A DNA stretch of 32,270 bases from Halomonas campaniensis (GCF_014193375.1 NZ_JACHZF010000032.1:1-32270); one strand, 5' to 3'; shown: positions 10,854-21,484, numbered from the stretch's first letter. Made by a program: numbers and translations. Notes: a model not told the origin generated them from the letters alone.

Positions 10854-11028
10854 CCGGGGACAGGCCTGGAGGGGGTCCTATGCCAGGGGTGAGGAGCACG
10901 GCTCCGAACGGGCTGGCCATGGATGGCTAGCCCCGGACCTGCAAGCGGAGCGGGACGCGAGAGCGCAGCAGGGCATCGGTAGCGCCCAGGGAGGGGTTTA
11001 CAGCGCCCCCGAACAGGCCTGTCGCCGG
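10854..11028 (-). repeat. dispersed MITE/REP-like repeat, long copy (175 bp)
   Basis: Read on the minus strand, this element starts CCGGCGACAGGCCTG at 11028. It ends at 10854 with an imperfect inverted copy; the terminal inverted repeats match at 19 of 24 positions. Its outer 57 and 37 bases match the element at 21372-21465 (54/57 and 32/37 identical by eye). The 81 bases between them (10891-10971) are absent from that copy and contain a near-palindrome at about 10909-10930 (ggctggccat / atggctagcc). It fills the space between two convergent genes and has no coding capacity. It looks non-autonomous. Confidence 0.8.
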
Positions 11029-11057
11029 AACAGCCCCGCTTCGACCTGTTATCAGTG

Positions 11058-11681
11058 CTACCCCCGCGGAATCAGCCTGCCGTCCTCGCCCACGCCCAGG
11101 CGGATGGTCGGGGTGAGCAGGCCGGCGGGCAGGGTCATGCCCAGGCCCCGCAGGTCCCCCGGGGTGATGGCAAGCTCGCTGCCGGCGGGCAGTTCGCCCT
11201 GGCGGGCCAGCTGGCTGGCCAGCTCCACCATGGGGCCGAGCCGTTCGCGGCCGCCGGCCAGCAGGTCGAAGGCCACCGGCAGGCGCAGGTTGGCATCGTC
11301 ACCCGAGGTCAGGGTCACGTCCTGGTCGTAGTTGCCGCTGACCGGGTCGACGCCCGGCATGTCCAGGGTCCAGCGGAAGCCGGACATCTCCACCGGCGGC
11401 ATCCCGGTGGGCAGCCCCAGGCCCATGGCCAGGGTCGCCTGCACCGGCAGGCTGCCGGCGCCCAGGCTCGACATCGCCAGCGACATGATATCGCTGGTGT
11501 CGAGGCGGGCATCCACGGCGTAGGGGCCGATGCGCACCTCCTCCACCCCCAGCGAGGTCACCGCCAGGCGGAAGGCGAACAGCCCGGTCTGGGGCAGCGC
11601 CAGGCAGCCGGCGAGCAGGGCGGAGAGGCAGAGCGGGGCGAGCAGGCGCCAGCGGCGCGGCAGGTGGCGGGAGAGCGTCAT
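11058..11681 (-). CDS. predicted lipoprotein of unknown function
   Basis: A 207-residue protein with a signal peptide and lipobox LLAGC (Cys26), so probably membrane-anchored on the periplasmic side. The mature part is rich in short beta-type segments such as RLAVTSLGVEEVRIGPYAVD and VEMSGFRWTLDMPGV, and ends in a GLGMTLPAGLLTPTIRLGVG stretch. A beta-rich lipid- or protein-binding fold is possible, but I recognise no family motif. The ATG at 11681 has GGAGG five bases upstream; codons further upstream in frame do not encode a signal peptide. It lies between the dispersed repeat and der, on the same strand as der but 193 bases away across a hairpin, so it may be transcribed separately. Confidence 0.85.
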   Translation of the reverse strand: MTLSRHLPRRWRLLAPLCLSALLAGCLALPQTGLFAFRLAVTSLGVEEVRIGPYAVDARLDTSDIMSLAMSSLGAGSLPVQATLAMGLGLPTGMPPVEMSGFRWTLDMPGVDPVSGNYDQDVTLTSGDDANLRLPVAFDLLAGGRERLGPMVELASQLARQGELPAGSELAITPGDLRGLGMTLPAGLLTPTIRLGVGEDGRLIPRG

Positions 11682-11769
11682 GGGGTCCTCCGGGACAGGG
11701 CCAGTGCTGCATCGCAGCGAGGAGGGTATTTCAGGGCCGCCGGGCATCCCTGTCAAGGCTTTCGGGGCC

Positions 11770-11808
11770 CTGTCGGCCCATCAGGGAAGCGAAACTGTCG
11801 GCCCATCA
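11770..11808. repeat. 14-bp direct repeat CTGTCGGCCCATCA, two copies
   Basis: Copies at 11770-11783 and 11795-11808 are identical and start 25 bases apart, between the der hairpin and the lipoprotein gene. Function unknown. They could be protein-binding sites for the lipoprotein promoter (about 90-130 bases upstream of its ATG) or the remains of a small duplication. Confidence 0.5.
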
Positions 11809-11811
11809 CGA

Positions 11812-11853
11812 CAGCGCCCGCCCCGTCGTCGATGGCGAGTCGGGCGGGCGCTG
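11812..11853 (-). terminator. hairpin downstream of der, possible terminator
   Basis: A perfect 12-bp GC-rich stem (11812-11823 with 11842-11853) and an 18-base loop, beginning 22 bases after the der stop codon. It marks the end of the long minus-strand series from ndk to der. There is no T run, so it may be a factor-dependent terminator or a 3' stabiliser. Confidence 0.45.
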
Positions 11854-11874
11854 ATGGGGAGCGGAGGGGGCGGC

Positions 11875-13278
11875 TCAGCGGCGGCTCTTGCGCGCCTCCC
11901 GGGTGCGGCCCAGTTCGCGCTTCTTGGCCTTCTCGCGGTCGCTGGCGCCGGCCATGCTGTCGAAGGGGTTCTGTCCGGAGCGGAACTCGAAGCGCAGCGG
12001 CGTGCCGCGTACCTTGAGCACCTTGCGGAAGGTGTTGGTCAGGTAGCGGCGATAGGCCTCGGGCAGCGACCCGGTCTGGTTGCCGTGGACCACGATGATC
12101 GGCGGGTTGCTGCCGCCCTGGTGGGCCATGCGCAGCTTGATCCGACGACCGTTCACCATGGGCGGCTGGTGCTGCTCCACCGCGTCCTGGAGGATGGTGG
12201 TCAGGCGGTTGGTGGACCAGTGGCTGTTGGCGGAATCGAAGGCGCGCTCGATGGAGGGGTAGAGGTCGCCCACGCCGGTGCCGTGCAGCGCCGAGATGAA
12301 GTGCAGCTCGGCGTAGTCGGCGAAGCCCAGGCGGCGCTTGATCTCGGTGCGCATCCTGTCCCTGGCTTCCTGCTCCAGGCCGTCCCACTTGTTGACTGCC
12401 AGCACCAGCGCCCGGCCGGTGGTCAGCACGTAGTCGAGCAGGTGAAGGTCCTGCTCGACCAGGCCGGTACGGGCATCCAGCACCATGACGGCGACATGGC
12501 ACTCCTTGATCGCCTCAAGGGTCTTGATGATCGAGAACTTCTCGGCGATCTCGCGGACGTTCTTGCGGCGCCTCACCCCGGCGGTATCCACCAGCACGTA
12601 GGGCTTGCCACGGCGCTCGAAGGGGATCTCGATGGCGTCGCGGGTGGTGCCGGCCTCGTCGAAGACCACCACCCGCTCCTCGCCGAGCAGGCGGTTGACC
12701 AGGGTCGACTTGCCCACGTTGGGGCGACCGATCACGCCGATGCGGATGCCCTTGGTACCGGTGTCCGCCGGGATGCTCTCGTCGCGCTCGGGGAAGGGCT
12801 CGAGCACCTCCTCGATCAGCGCGGTGACGTTGCGGCCATGGGCCGCGGCGATGGGCCGCGGCTCGCCCAGGCCCAGCTCCCAGAACTCGGCCACGGCGCT
12901 GGGCTCATCGAGTCCATCGGTCTTGTTGACGACCAGCCAGGTCTTCTTCTGGTTGACCCGCAGGTGGTTGGCGATGGCCTCGTCGGCCACGTTGAGGCCG
13001 GCCCTGGCATCCACCAGGAACAGCACGATGTCCGCCTCGTCGATGGCCGCCAGGGACTGCTCGGCCATGGCGGCGTCGATGCCTTCCTCGTCACCGCTGA
13101 TGCCGCCGGTGTCGATCACCGTGTAGGCCTTGCCGCCGAGCAGGCCGTTGCCGTACTTGCGGTCCCGGGTGAGCCCGGGGAAGTCGGCCACCAGCGCATC
13201 GCGGGAGCGGGTCAGGCGGTTGAACAGGGTCGACTTGCCCACGTTGGGGCGGCCGACCAGGGCGATCACGGGTGTCAT
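11875..13278 (-). CDS. der: ribosome biogenesis GTPase Der (EngA)
   Basis: A 467-residue protein with two tandem GTPase domains and a C-terminal KH-like domain; Der is essential for 50S subunit assembly. Domain 1 has GRPNVGKS at 9-16, DTGG and NKTD at 118-121. Domain 2 has GRPNVGKS at 184-191, DTAG and NKWD. The KH-like part includes [13 protein letters not shown], followed by a basic tail ([18 protein letters not shown]) suited to rRNA contact. The length is normal. The ATG at 13278 overlaps the bamB stop by four bases. bamB-der adjacency is conserved in gammaproteobacteria. Confidence 0.98.
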   Translation of the reverse strand: MTPVIALVGRPNVGKSTLFNRLTRSRDALVADFPGLTRDRKYGNGLLGGKAYTVIDTGGISGDEEGIDAAMAEQSLAAIDEADIVLFLVDARAGLNVADEAIANHLRVNQKKTWLVVNKTDGLDEPSAVAEFWELGLGEPRPIAAAHGRNVTALIEEVLEPFPERDESIPADTGTKGIRIGVIGRPNVGKSTLVNRLLGEERVVVFDEAGTTRDAIEIPFERRGKPYVLVDTAGVRRRKNVREIAEKFSIIKTLEAIKECHVAVMVLDARTGLVEQDLHLLDYVLTTGRALVLAVNKWDGLEQEARDRMRTEIKRRLGFADYAELHFISALHGTGVGDLYPSIERAFDSANSHWSTNRLTTILQDAVEQHQPPMVNGRRIKLRMAHQGGSNPPIIVVHGNQTGSLPEAYRRYLTNTFRKVLKVRGTPLRFEFRSGQNPFDSMAGASDREKAKKRELGRTREARKSRR

Positions 13279-14423
13279 TGGATGTCCAGGGTCTCTAGGC
13301 TGCCGTCATTGGCGAGCACATGGATGCGGTTGCCCTCGGTGACCGGCCGCACGCTGATGCCGGAGCGGTCCACCCGGGTACGCCCGACCAGCTCGCCGCC
13401 GCGCGCGTCGATCAGGTGCAGGTAGCCCTCGAAGTCGCCGAACACCAGGTTGCCGGCGGCGAAGGCCGGGGCGGTGATGGCGCGCCCCTCCAGGGCGGTG
13501 TTGCGCCAGATCTCGCTGCCGCTGTTGGCGTCCAGGGCGAACACATGGCCCGCCTCGTCGACGACGAACAGGAAGTCGCCGACCAGTACCGGGGTGTGGT
13601 AGCTGGAGAGCTCGCGGTCCCACAGCGGCTCGCCGCGGGTGGCCTCCAGGGCGGCCAGGCGGCCATTGAAGCTGGTCACGAACAGCCGGCCGTCGGGGGC
13701 CAGCACCGGCTGGCCGGCCAGGTCGACCAGCCGATCGATGTCGCTGCGGCCCTGGGCGACGGCGATGCGCCGCTCCCACAGCGGCTGGCCGCTGCGGTTG
13801 TCCAGGGTCACCAGGCGGCCGTTGGCGAAGCCGGCGAAGGTGACCGGGTCGATCACCGTGGGGGTGCCGGTGCCGCGCAGGGTCAGCGAGGGGCGGTTGG
13901 CGGTGTAGGTCCAGCGCTCGTCGCCGCTGGCGCGGTCCAGGGCGGTGACACTGCCGTCGACGCTCTGCACCACCAGCAGCTGCTGGTTGGGCTGGGGCGC
14001 GGCCAGCACCTCGCTGGGCACCCGGGCGCGCCAGCGCACGCTGCCGTCTCGCTGGCTCACCGCCAGCACCTCGCCGTTGCGGGTGGCCAGGTAGACATCC
14101 CCGGCCACCGCGGTCAGGGCGCTGGAGACCGGCACCTCGAGGTCCACCTGCCAGCGGCGGTCGCCATCATCGGCATCGAAGGCCGCGAGGCGGCCGCGCT
14201 CGTCGGCGGCGAACAGGGTGTCGCCATCCCGGGCGGGGGCGATGGGGTAGGCGGCGCGGCCCAGGCCGCGGCCGACCCGCTGGCTCCAGGCGCTGGAGAG
14301 CTCGGCGCGCTCCTCGAAGCTTACGAGCGCCTTGGGCGGGTACTGCGGCTCGACCTTGTTGCCGGCGCAGCCGGCCAGCAGGGCCAGGCCGGCCATGGCG
14401 GCGATCAGGAATCTCGGTGTCAT
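13275..14423 (-). CDS. bamB: outer membrane protein assembly factor BamB
   Basis: A 382-residue lipoprotein of the BAM complex that assists BamA in inserting beta-barrel proteins into the outer membrane. It has a signal peptide with lipobox LLAGC (Cys19). The rest is a series of PQQ-like beta-propeller repeats seen as recurrent phrases ([62 protein letters not shown]). The length agrees with an eight-bladed propeller. It overlaps yfgM upstream and der downstream by four bases each, giving a tightly coupled yfgM-bamB-der unit. Confidence 0.97.
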   Translation of the reverse strand: MTPRFLIAAMAGLALLAGCAGNKVEPQYPPKALVSFEERAELSSAWSQRVGRGLGRAAYPIAPARDGDTLFAADERGRLAAFDADDGDRRWQVDLEVPVSSALTAVAGDVYLATRNGEVLAVSQRDGSVRWRARVPSEVLAAPQPNQQLLVVQSVDGSVTALDRASGDERWTYTANRPSLTLRGTGTPTVIDPVTFAGFANGRLVTLDNRSGQPLWERRIAVAQGRSDIDRLVDLAGQPVLAPDGRLFVTSFNGRLAALEATRGEPLWDRELSSYHTPVLVGDFLFVVDEAGHVFALDANSGSEIWRNTALEGRAITAPAFAAGNLVFGDFEGYLHLIDARGGELVGRTRVDRSGISVRPVTEGNRIHVLANDGSLETLDIQ

Positions 14424-15079
14424 ATCGTGGCCTCGTCATGCCCCAGGTTGTCGAGCTTGAGCTGCACGCCGTACAGCGGCTGGTCGCGCGCCTCGGCGAG
14501 TCCCAGCGCCTCGCGCCAGGCCCCGCGGGCGTCGTCGCGGCGGTCGAGGGCCAGGAAGGCATCGCCGCGCACCTCGGCACGCTGGGCCGCCAGGGCCTCG
14601 GGCACGCCGGCGTCCAGGGTGGCCAGGGCCGCCTCGGCGTCGCCCTCGGCGACCTGCAGGCGGGCCAGGCGCAGGCGGGCCAGGCCCTTGACGTAGTCGC
14701 GGCCGCTGGCGTCGATCACCGCCTCGAGGGCGGCTCGGGCGCCGGCCATGTCCTCCTGGGCGACGGCCAGGCGGGCGTCGATCAGCCGGGCCAGGTCGGC
14801 GTAGAGCGTCTTGCCGTGCTCGTCGGTAATCTCGACGACCAGCTCGCGGGCCTCGCCGAGGTTGGCCTCGTCCAGGTCGTTGCCGGCGGTCAGGTTGATC
14901 AGGTGCTGGTAGCGCAGGGAGGCGGCCGAGGCCTTGCCCTCCTGGTAGTCCTGCCAGGCGTTCCAGCCGAACACGCCGGCGGCGGCGATGGCCACCCCGG
15001 CGACCAGCGCCATGCCGTTCTCCTTCCACCAGCGCTTCAGCGCATCGACCTGCTCTTCTTCGGTTCTCAGCTCCGCCAC
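14420..15079 (-). CDS. yfgM: YfgM family tetratricopeptide protein
   Basis: A 219-residue single-pass inner-membrane protein: short cytoplasmic N-terminus (AELRTEEEQVDALKRWWKENG), one transmembrane helix at about residues 22-40, then a periplasmic TPR region (ARLRLARLQVAEGDAEAALATLD and following). In E. coli, YfgM associates with the SecYEG translocon and the chaperone PpiD. The start is GTG at 15079, with AGGAG eight bases upstream. It overlaps bamB by four bases and follows hisS after 88 bases of GC-rich DNA. The order hisS-yfgM-bamB-der is conserved. Confidence 0.95.
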   Translation of the reverse strand: MAELRTEEEQVDALKRWWKENGMALVAGVAIAAAGVFGWNAWQDYQEGKASAASLRYQHLINLTAGNDLDEANLGEARELVVEITDEHGKTLYADLARLIDARLAVAQEDMAGARAALEAVIDASGRDYVKGLARLRLARLQVAEGDAEAALATLDAGVPEALAAQRAEVRGDAFLALDRRDDARGAWREALGLAEARDQPLYGVQLKLDNLGHDEATI

Positions 15080-15167
15080 GGGCGGTCTCCTTCTGTTCCT
15101 GGGGTCGGTGCCGGGCCCCGGTCGGGGTGGCGCCAGGGGGCCGGCGCGTCGGCCCGGCCCCGCATGA

Positions 15168-16496
<1,329 letters not shown>

Positions 16497-16533
16497 GTGC
16501 TCCTTGATGAATCGCCGGGGGCTGCTCAGGGGA

Positions 16534-17649
16534 TCAGGCCCCGCGGGCGATCACGTCCTGTTCGGCCTGCTCCTTCTCGCGGACCTTGTCGCGGATCAGC
16601 CGCTCCAGGTCGTCGACGAGGTGGTCGTTGCGCAGCTTGGAGGCCGGCTTGCCGTCGATGTAGACGAGGTTGGCCGGGGAGCCGCCGGTGAGGCCGATGT
16701 CGCTCTCCTTGGCCTCGCCGGGACCGTTGACCACGCAGCCGATCACCGAGACGTCCAGCGGGGTCATGATGTCCTCGAGGCGCTCTTCCAGGGCATTCAT
16801 GGTGCCGATGACGTCGAAGTTCTGGCGCGAGCAGCTGGGGCAGGCGATGAAGTTGATGCCCTTCGAGCGCAGCCGCAGGCTCTTGAGCATGTCGAAGCCG
16901 ACCTTGATCTCCTCGACGGGGTCGGCGGCCAGCGACACGCGGATGGTGTCGCCGATGCCGTCCATCAGCAGCAGCCCCAGGCCGATCGACGACTTGACGG
17001 TGCCCGAGCGCAGGCCCCCTGCCTCGGTGATGCCCAGGTGCAGCGGCTGCTCGATGCGCGTGGCCAGGTCGCGGTAGGCGGCCACCGCCATGAACACGTC
17101 CGAGGCCTTGACGCTGACCTTGAAGTCCGGGAAGTCGAGGCGGTCGAGGTGGTCGATATGACGCATGGCGGACTCGACCAGGGCCGCGGGCGTGGGCTCG
17201 CCGTACTTCTTCTGCAGGTCCTTCTCCAGCGACCCGGCGTTGACGCCGATGCGGATCGGGATGCCGTTGTCGCGGGCGGCGCTGACCACGGCGCGGACGC
17301 GCTCTTCCTTGCCGATATTGCCGGGGTTGATGCGCAGGCAGTCGACGCCGAGCTCGGCGACGCGCAGGGCGATTCGGTAGTCGAAGTGGATGTCGGCGAC
17401 CAGCGGGACCTCGACCTCGCGCTTGATCCGGCCAAAGGCCTCCGCGGCGTCCATGTCGGGCACCGAGACGCGCACGATATCGGCGCCGGCGGCCTCGAGC
17501 TGGCGGATCTGCGCCACGGTGGCGGCCACGTCCAGGGTGTTGGTGTTGGTCATGCTCTGGACGGAGATGGGGGCATCGCCCCCGACCGGCACCCTGCCGA
17601 CATGGATCTGGCGTGACTTGCGGCGAACGATGGGGGATTGTGCGTGCAT
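16534..17649 (-). CDS. ispG: 4-hydroxy-3-methylbut-2-enyl-diphosphate synthase IspG (GcpE)
   Basis: A 371-residue [4Fe-4S] enzyme of the MEP isoprenoid pathway that converts MEcPP to HMBPP. The TIM-barrel part shows [20 protein letters not shown] from residue 17 and [10 protein letters not shown] (85-94). The cluster ligands are Cys270 and Cys273 (CPSCSRQ) and Cys305 (GCVVNGPGE). The ATG at 17649 gives an N-terminus [12 protein letters not shown] that matches the E. coli start closely. The nearest GGGAG is about 15 bases away, which is far. It begins 10 bases after the rodZ stop. Its cluster must be supplied by an Fe-S assembly system, of which only part is encoded nearby. Confidence 0.97.
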   Translation of the reverse strand: MHAQSPIVRRKSRQIHVGRVPVGGDAPISVQSMTNTNTLDVAATVAQIRQLEAAGADIVRVSVPDMDAAEAFGRIKREVEVPLVADIHFDYRIALRVAELGVDCLRINPGNIGKEERVRAVVSAARDNGIPIRIGVNAGSLEKDLQKKYGEPTPAALVESAMRHIDHLDRLDFPDFKVSVKASDVFMAVAAYRDLATRIEQPLHLGITEAGGLRSGTVKSSIGLGLLLMDGIGDTIRVSLAADPVEEIKVGFDMLKSLRLRSKGINFIACPSCSRQNFDVIGTMNALEERLEDIMTPLDVSVIGCVVNGPGEAKESDIGLTGGSPANLVYIDGKPASKLRNDHLVDDLERLIRDKVREKEQAEQDVIARGA

Positions 17650-17659
17650 GGTGACGGAA

Positions 17660-18655
17660 TCATTCTCCCAGGGTGAAGCGGGCAACGTTGTTGGCCCCGG
17701 CGCGGGCGGCCAGGTCCACGGACTCGCCCTGCCAGACCAGCTCGACGCCGGTGGCGTTGCCCACGGTCAGGCGGAACGGCGGTTCGCCTTCGACGCTGGC
17801 CGTGGTGCCGGGTTCCTGGAGGCCGACGAAGACGCGCTGGTTGTTGGCGTCGAAGATCTCGGTCCAGGACTGCTCATTGAAGGTCAGCTCGAGGGTGCGT
17901 GGCCCGGCGACGGGCGCTTCCTCGGCCGGCGCCTCGGGTTCCGGGGCGGCGTCGGCCACGTCCTCGGCACCCGCCTCGTCGCTGGCCGGTTGCGGCGCCG
18001 CGTCCGACTGGGCGGCGATGATCCGGGAACCATCGGGGTCGACCTCGGTGGCGGCCGGCTCGCCGGCGGCCTCGGGGTCCTCGACCAGGCCCAGGTCGCT
18101 CTCCTCGTCGGGCAGCGGCGGCAGGGCGTCCGAGGGCGACTGGGCGGCCGGCTCGTCGCCACCGGTGATGGTGGTGGTGCCGTCGAGGCTATCCACCGAG
18201 ACCGGACCGCTGTCGCCGATGCCGGGGGGCTCGTTGCCGCCGCGGCTCTGCCACCAGAGCAGGGTCAGGCCGATCAGGCCGGCGATCACCAGCAGGGTGA
18301 CCAGGCGGAACAGCCAGGCGCCGAGGCGCGACGGGGGGCGGGTGACATTCACCGGCGTCACCTTGCGCTCGGCCTCCTCGCTGCCGAAGCGGGCGCGGTA
18401 GGCATCCAGCACCGGCTTGTCGTCGATGCCCAGCAGGTGGGCATAGGAGCGCAGGTAGCCACGCCGATAGGCGGCGATCGGCACCTCCTCGTAGCTGTCC
18501 TCTTCCAGCCCCCGGATCACCGCGGGGCGCAGGTTGAGCGCGCTGGCGACCTCGCCCAGGGAGAGCCCCTGGGTCTCCCGCTCGCGCTTGAGCTGTTCGC
18601 CCGGTGAGGCCGCGAAGGCGGAGTCGACGGGGTCGGTGGTATGGGTGTCGCTCAT
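17660..18655 (-). CDS. rodZ: cytoskeleton protein RodZ (HTH and DUF4115)
   Basis: A 331-residue bitopic membrane protein that links the MreB cytoskeleton to the elongasome in rod-shaped cells. The cytoplasmic helix-turn-helix domain is at about 16-90 ([42 protein letters not shown]). One transmembrane helix follows at about 111-135. An acidic, Ala/Glu/Pro-rich periplasmic linker leads to a beta-type DUF4115 domain at the C-terminus ([18 protein letters not shown]). The acidic linker suits a halophile, though this is only suggestive. It lies between pilW and ispG, as in Pseudomonas. Confidence 0.95.
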   Translation of the reverse strand: MSDTHTTDPVDSAFAASPGEQLKRERETQGLSLGEVASALNLRPAVIRGLEEDSYEEVPIAAYRRGYLRSYAHLLGIDDKPVLDAYRARFGSEEAERKVTPVNVTRPPSRLGAWLFRLVTLLVIAGLIGLTLLWWQSRGGNEPPGIGDSGPVSVDSLDGTTTITGGDEPAAQSPSDALPPLPDEESDLGLVEDPEAAGEPAATEVDPDGSRIIAAQSDAAPQPASDEAGAEDVADAAPEPEAPAEEAPVAGPRTLELTFNEQSWTEIFDANNQRVFVGLQEPGTTASVEGEPPFRLTVGNATGVELVWQGESVDLAARAGANNVARFTLGE

Positions 18656-18685
18656 GACTGAGCATCCTTCGTGTAGGGTCGTTGT

Positions 18686-19435
18686 TCAAGGCGTGCCACG
18701 GGCATCTTCCAGCTGTTGGCCATAGAAGGCGGCGGCGTCCCGGTCACCCCGGGCGCGGGCGATGTCACGTGCCAGCTGCAGGCTGGAGGCATCGGCGCCG
18801 GCCAGGCGGATGAAGGTCTCGAGCTGCTGCTGGGCCCGGGCATGGTTGCCTTCGGCGAACTCCAGCTCGGCCAGGGTGTAGTAGCTGCGGGCGCTGCGCG
18901 GGTCGATGCTCTGGGCCCGCTCGAGGCTGCGCCGGGCCGCCGCGAGGTCGCCCAGCTCCCGCCGGCACTGCCCCAGGTTGGCGAACAGCTGGGCCCGGGC
19001 CGGATACTGGGCATCGCCGGAGGCCAGCTCGAGCTGTTCGCAGGCCTCGCGGATGCGGCCCCGGTCATACAGGAAGGCCGCGTAGTTGTTGCGCGCCCGG
19101 GTGAAGTTGCGGTCGGCGGACAGGGCGCGCTGGAAGGTCTCGTCGGCCAGGGCCGCCTCGCCCTGGCGCTGATAGACCATGGCCATGGCTTGCAGGGCCT
19201 CCGGGTCGTCGGGGGCGATCGACAGCGCCCGGTCCAGGGCCCCCATGGCCCGCTGCAGGTTGTCGCGTTCCAGGTAGGCCACGCCCAGGCGCGTGTAGGC
19301 GTCGGCCGGGCTGGTCTCGCGGTCTCCGCCCAGGCCCTGGGGCTGGGTGGCACAGCCGGACAGCCACAGCGAGCCGACCAGGATGGCCAGGGCGGGCAGG
19401 CGGATGGCGCCGGGCAAGCGGGAACGGCGAGTCAT
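18686..19435 (-). CDS. pilW: type IV pilus biogenesis/stability lipoprotein PilW (PilF)
   Basis: A 249-residue outer-membrane lipoprotein with lipobox LSGC (Cys28) and about six tetratricopeptide repeats (phrases such as AYTRLGVAYLERDNLQRAM, AQLFANLGQCRRELGDL and SYYTLAELEFAEGNHARA). In Pseudomonas the homologue PilF is the pilotin that takes the PilQ secretin to the outer membrane. The ATG at 19435 is chosen for the signal peptide and a GGGGAG site; the frame is open far upstream but that part lies over rlmN. Its position between rlmN and rodZ is conserved. Other pilus genes are not in this window. Confidence 0.93.
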   Translation of the reverse strand: MTRRSRLPGAIRLPALAILVGSLWLSGCATQPQGLGGDRETSPADAYTRLGVAYLERDNLQRAMGALDRALSIAPDDPEALQAMAMVYQRQGEAALADETFQRALSADRNFTRARNNYAAFLYDRGRIREACEQLELASGDAQYPARAQLFANLGQCRRELGDLAAARRSLERAQSIDPRSARSYYTLAELEFAEGNHARAQQQLETFIRLAGADASSLQLARDIARARGDRDAAAFYGQQLEDARGTP

Positions 19436-19557
19436 GGTGTTCTCCCCACGGTCGACACTGCCCTCCCGGCAGCTTGCCGGTGGCAGGCAGGTGCCGGAGG
19501 GGTGAAAGGCCTGACCATCAAAGCGTTGTGCCCGGTTGAAGTCAAGGCGGGCACCGC

Positions 19558-20685
19558 TCAGTCGGCGTCGATCTGGATCGACTGGATGTAGCGTTCGTGG
19601 CGCCGCGTGCGATCCTTGACCCGTCCCACCAGCTGGCCGCAGGCGGCATCGATGTCGTCGCCGCGGGTGGTGCGGATCGGTGCCGTGTAGCCCAGCTCGT
19701 AGAGCCACTGCTGGAAGCGCATCACCTGGTTGCGCGAGGGCTTCTCGTAGCCCGAGTGGGGGAAGGGGTTGAAGGGGATCAGGTTGATCTTGCACGGCAG
19801 CTCGCGCAGCAGTTCGGCGAGCTGCTCGGCATGCACCTGCTGGTCGTTGACGTCCTTGATCACCGTGTACTCGATGGTGACCATGCGGGTGTCGTCGCAC
19901 TTGGCCAGGTAGCGGTGACAGGCGTCCAGCAGGGTGCGGATGTTGTACTTGCGGTTGAGCGGCACCAGCTCGTTGCGCAGCTCGTCGTTGGCGGCGTGCA
20001 GCGAGATGGCCAGGCTCACGTCGAGCTCGTCGCCGAGCCGGTCCAGCATCGGCACCACCCCCGAGGTGGAGAGGGTGACGCGGCGCTTGGAGAGGCCGTA
20101 GCCGTTGTCGTCGAGCATCAGCTTCATGGCCGGCACGACGTTGTCGTAGTTGAGCAGCGGTTCGCCCATGCCCATCATCACCACGTTGGTGACCGGGCGG
20201 TTGGCGGTGTCCTTGCGCGGGCCCACGCTGCGCTGGGCGACCCACACCTGGCCGATGATCTCGGCGGCGCTGAGGTTGCGCTGGAAGCCCTGCTTGCCGG
20301 TGGAGCAGAAGCTGCAATCCAGCGAGCAGCCGACCTGGGAGGAGACGCACAGGGTGCGGCGCTTGCCGTTGTCGGCGGGGATCAGCACGGTCTCCACGTA
20401 GCTGCCGTCCTCGACCTCCAGCACCCACTTGCGGGTGCCGTCGCTGGAGGTGCCCTCGTAGACCACGCCGGGGCCGCGGATCTCGGCCACCTCGGCGAGC
20501 CTGGCGCGCAGCGCCTTGGAGAGGTTGGTCATGGCCGCGAAGTCGTCACAGCCCTCGTGGTGGATCCACTTCATCACCTGGGCGGCACGGAACTTCTTCT
20601 CGCCGATGGAGAGGAAGAAGGCTTCCATCTCCTCGCGGGACATGCCGAGCAGGTTGGTCTTCTGGGGTGCGGTATCAGCGGTCAT
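19558..20685 (-). CDS. rlmN: dual-specificity 23S rRNA/tRNA adenine-C2 methyltransferase RlmN
   Basis: A 375-residue radical-SAM enzyme that methylates C2 of A2503 in 23S rRNA and A37 of some tRNAs. The radical-SAM cysteines are Cys120, Cys124 and Cys127 (CSLDCSFC). [13 protein letters not shown] follows, and Cys349 in DAACGQL is the residue that takes part in the methyl transfer. N-terminal [14 protein letters not shown] and [10 protein letters not shown] are also typical. The ATG at 20685 fits the family start, though no clear Shine-Dalgarno sequence precedes it. It sits between ndk (70 bases upstream) and pilW (122 bases downstream, with a small CCGGCA/TGCCGG hairpin at 19466-19480). It needs an Fe-S cluster. 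Confidence 0.97.
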   Translation of the reverse strand: MTADTAPQKTNLLGMSREEMEAFFLSIGEKKFRAAQVMKWIHHEGCDDFAAMTNLSKALRARLAEVAEIRGPGVVYEGTSSDGTRKWVLEVEDGSYVETVLIPADNGKRRTLCVSSQVGCSLDCSFCSTGKQGFQRNLSAAEIIGQVWVAQRSVGPRKDTANRPVTNVVMMGMGEPLLNYDNVVPAMKLMLDDNGYGLSKRRVTLSTSGVVPMLDRLGDELDVSLAISLHAANDELRNELVPLNRKYNIRTLLDACHRYLAKCDDTRMVTIEYTVIKDVNDQQVHAEQLAELLRELPCKINLIPFNPFPHSGYEKPSRNQVMRFQQWLYELGYTAPIRTTRGDDIDAACGQLVGRVKDRTRRHERYIQSIQIDAD

Positions 20686-20723
20686 GGCGGTCAGCGGGTC
20701 GGGAAAGGGAGGGCGGCAGGGGA

Positions 20724-20744
20724 GGCGGGGGCATGGCCCCCGCC
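20724..20744 (-). terminator. hairpin between ndk and rlmN
   Basis: A 9-bp G/C stem (20724-20732 with 20736-20744) with a 3-base ATG loop, starting 11 bases after the ndk stop. No T run follows. It could partly terminate transcription after ndk or stabilise the ndk mRNA end. Confidence 0.4.
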
Positions 20745-20755
20745 CGGGGCCTGAC

Positions 20756-21181
<426 letters not shown>

Positions 21182-21230
21182 GGGCATGTCTCCAGTAGGG
21201 GGTGATGGACAGGGGTGTCGATGGATAGCG

Positions 21231-21274
21231 CCGCGCCGCCCTTGGCTCCCGGGATGGAAGCGAGGGCGGCGCGG
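21231..21274 (-). promoter_or_regulatory. stable hairpin in the ndk 5' leader
   Basis: A 12-bp perfect GC-rich stem (21231-21242 with 21263-21274) with a 20-base loop, 50-93 bases upstream of the ndk ATG and downstream of its predicted promoter. It would form in the mRNA leader. It has no T run for termination and could influence translation or mRNA stability. I do not recognise a known riboswitch or protein-leader motif. Confidence 0.4.
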
Positions 21275-21316
21275 TGAATCTGATGAAGCTCGGCAGCTGA
21301 CGCCGATTGGACGCGG

Positions 21317-21346
21317 ATTATACCGCCCCGGGGCGGCGTTGAACAA
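21317..21346 (-). promoter_or_regulatory. ndk promoter with a palindromic spacer
   Basis: The minus strand has a perfect sigma-70 -10 hexamer TATAAT at 21322-21317. A moderate -35, TTGTTC (21346-21341), lies 18 bases upstream. Between them lies a perfect 14-bp palindrome CCGCCCCGGGGCGG (21323-21336), a possible operator. Transcription would start near 21310. Confidence 0.65.
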
Positions 21347-21371
21347 TCGTCGCCGATTGCGAGGCGCTTAC

Positions 21372-21465
21372 CCGGCGACAGGCCTGTACGGGGGCGCTGT
21401 AAACCCATCCCTGGGCGCTACCGACGCCATCCCTGGCGTAGGCCCCCCTTCAGACCTGTCCCCGG
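21372..21465 (+). repeat. dispersed MITE/REP-like repeat, short copy (94 bp)
   Basis: This starts CCGGCGACAGGCCTGTACGG and ends with an imperfect inverted copy of the same sequence (terminal inverted repeats match at 20 of 24 positions). It matches the ends of the element at 10854-11028 but lacks 81 internal bases. It contains two copies of CCATCCCTGG. It lies 20 bases beyond the iscA stop codon and upstream of the ndk promoter, exactly where hscB-hscA-fdx occur in relatives. As a strong palindromic structure it could also terminate isc transcription. Confidence 0.8.
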
Positions 21466-21484
21466 CGCGCCTCGGATTGTGAAT

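Noticed and set aside
10891..10971. The 81-bp internal segment of the long repeat as a small RNA or coding gene
   Set aside because: It has no coding potential and no separate promoter or terminator; it is best read as part of the repeat.
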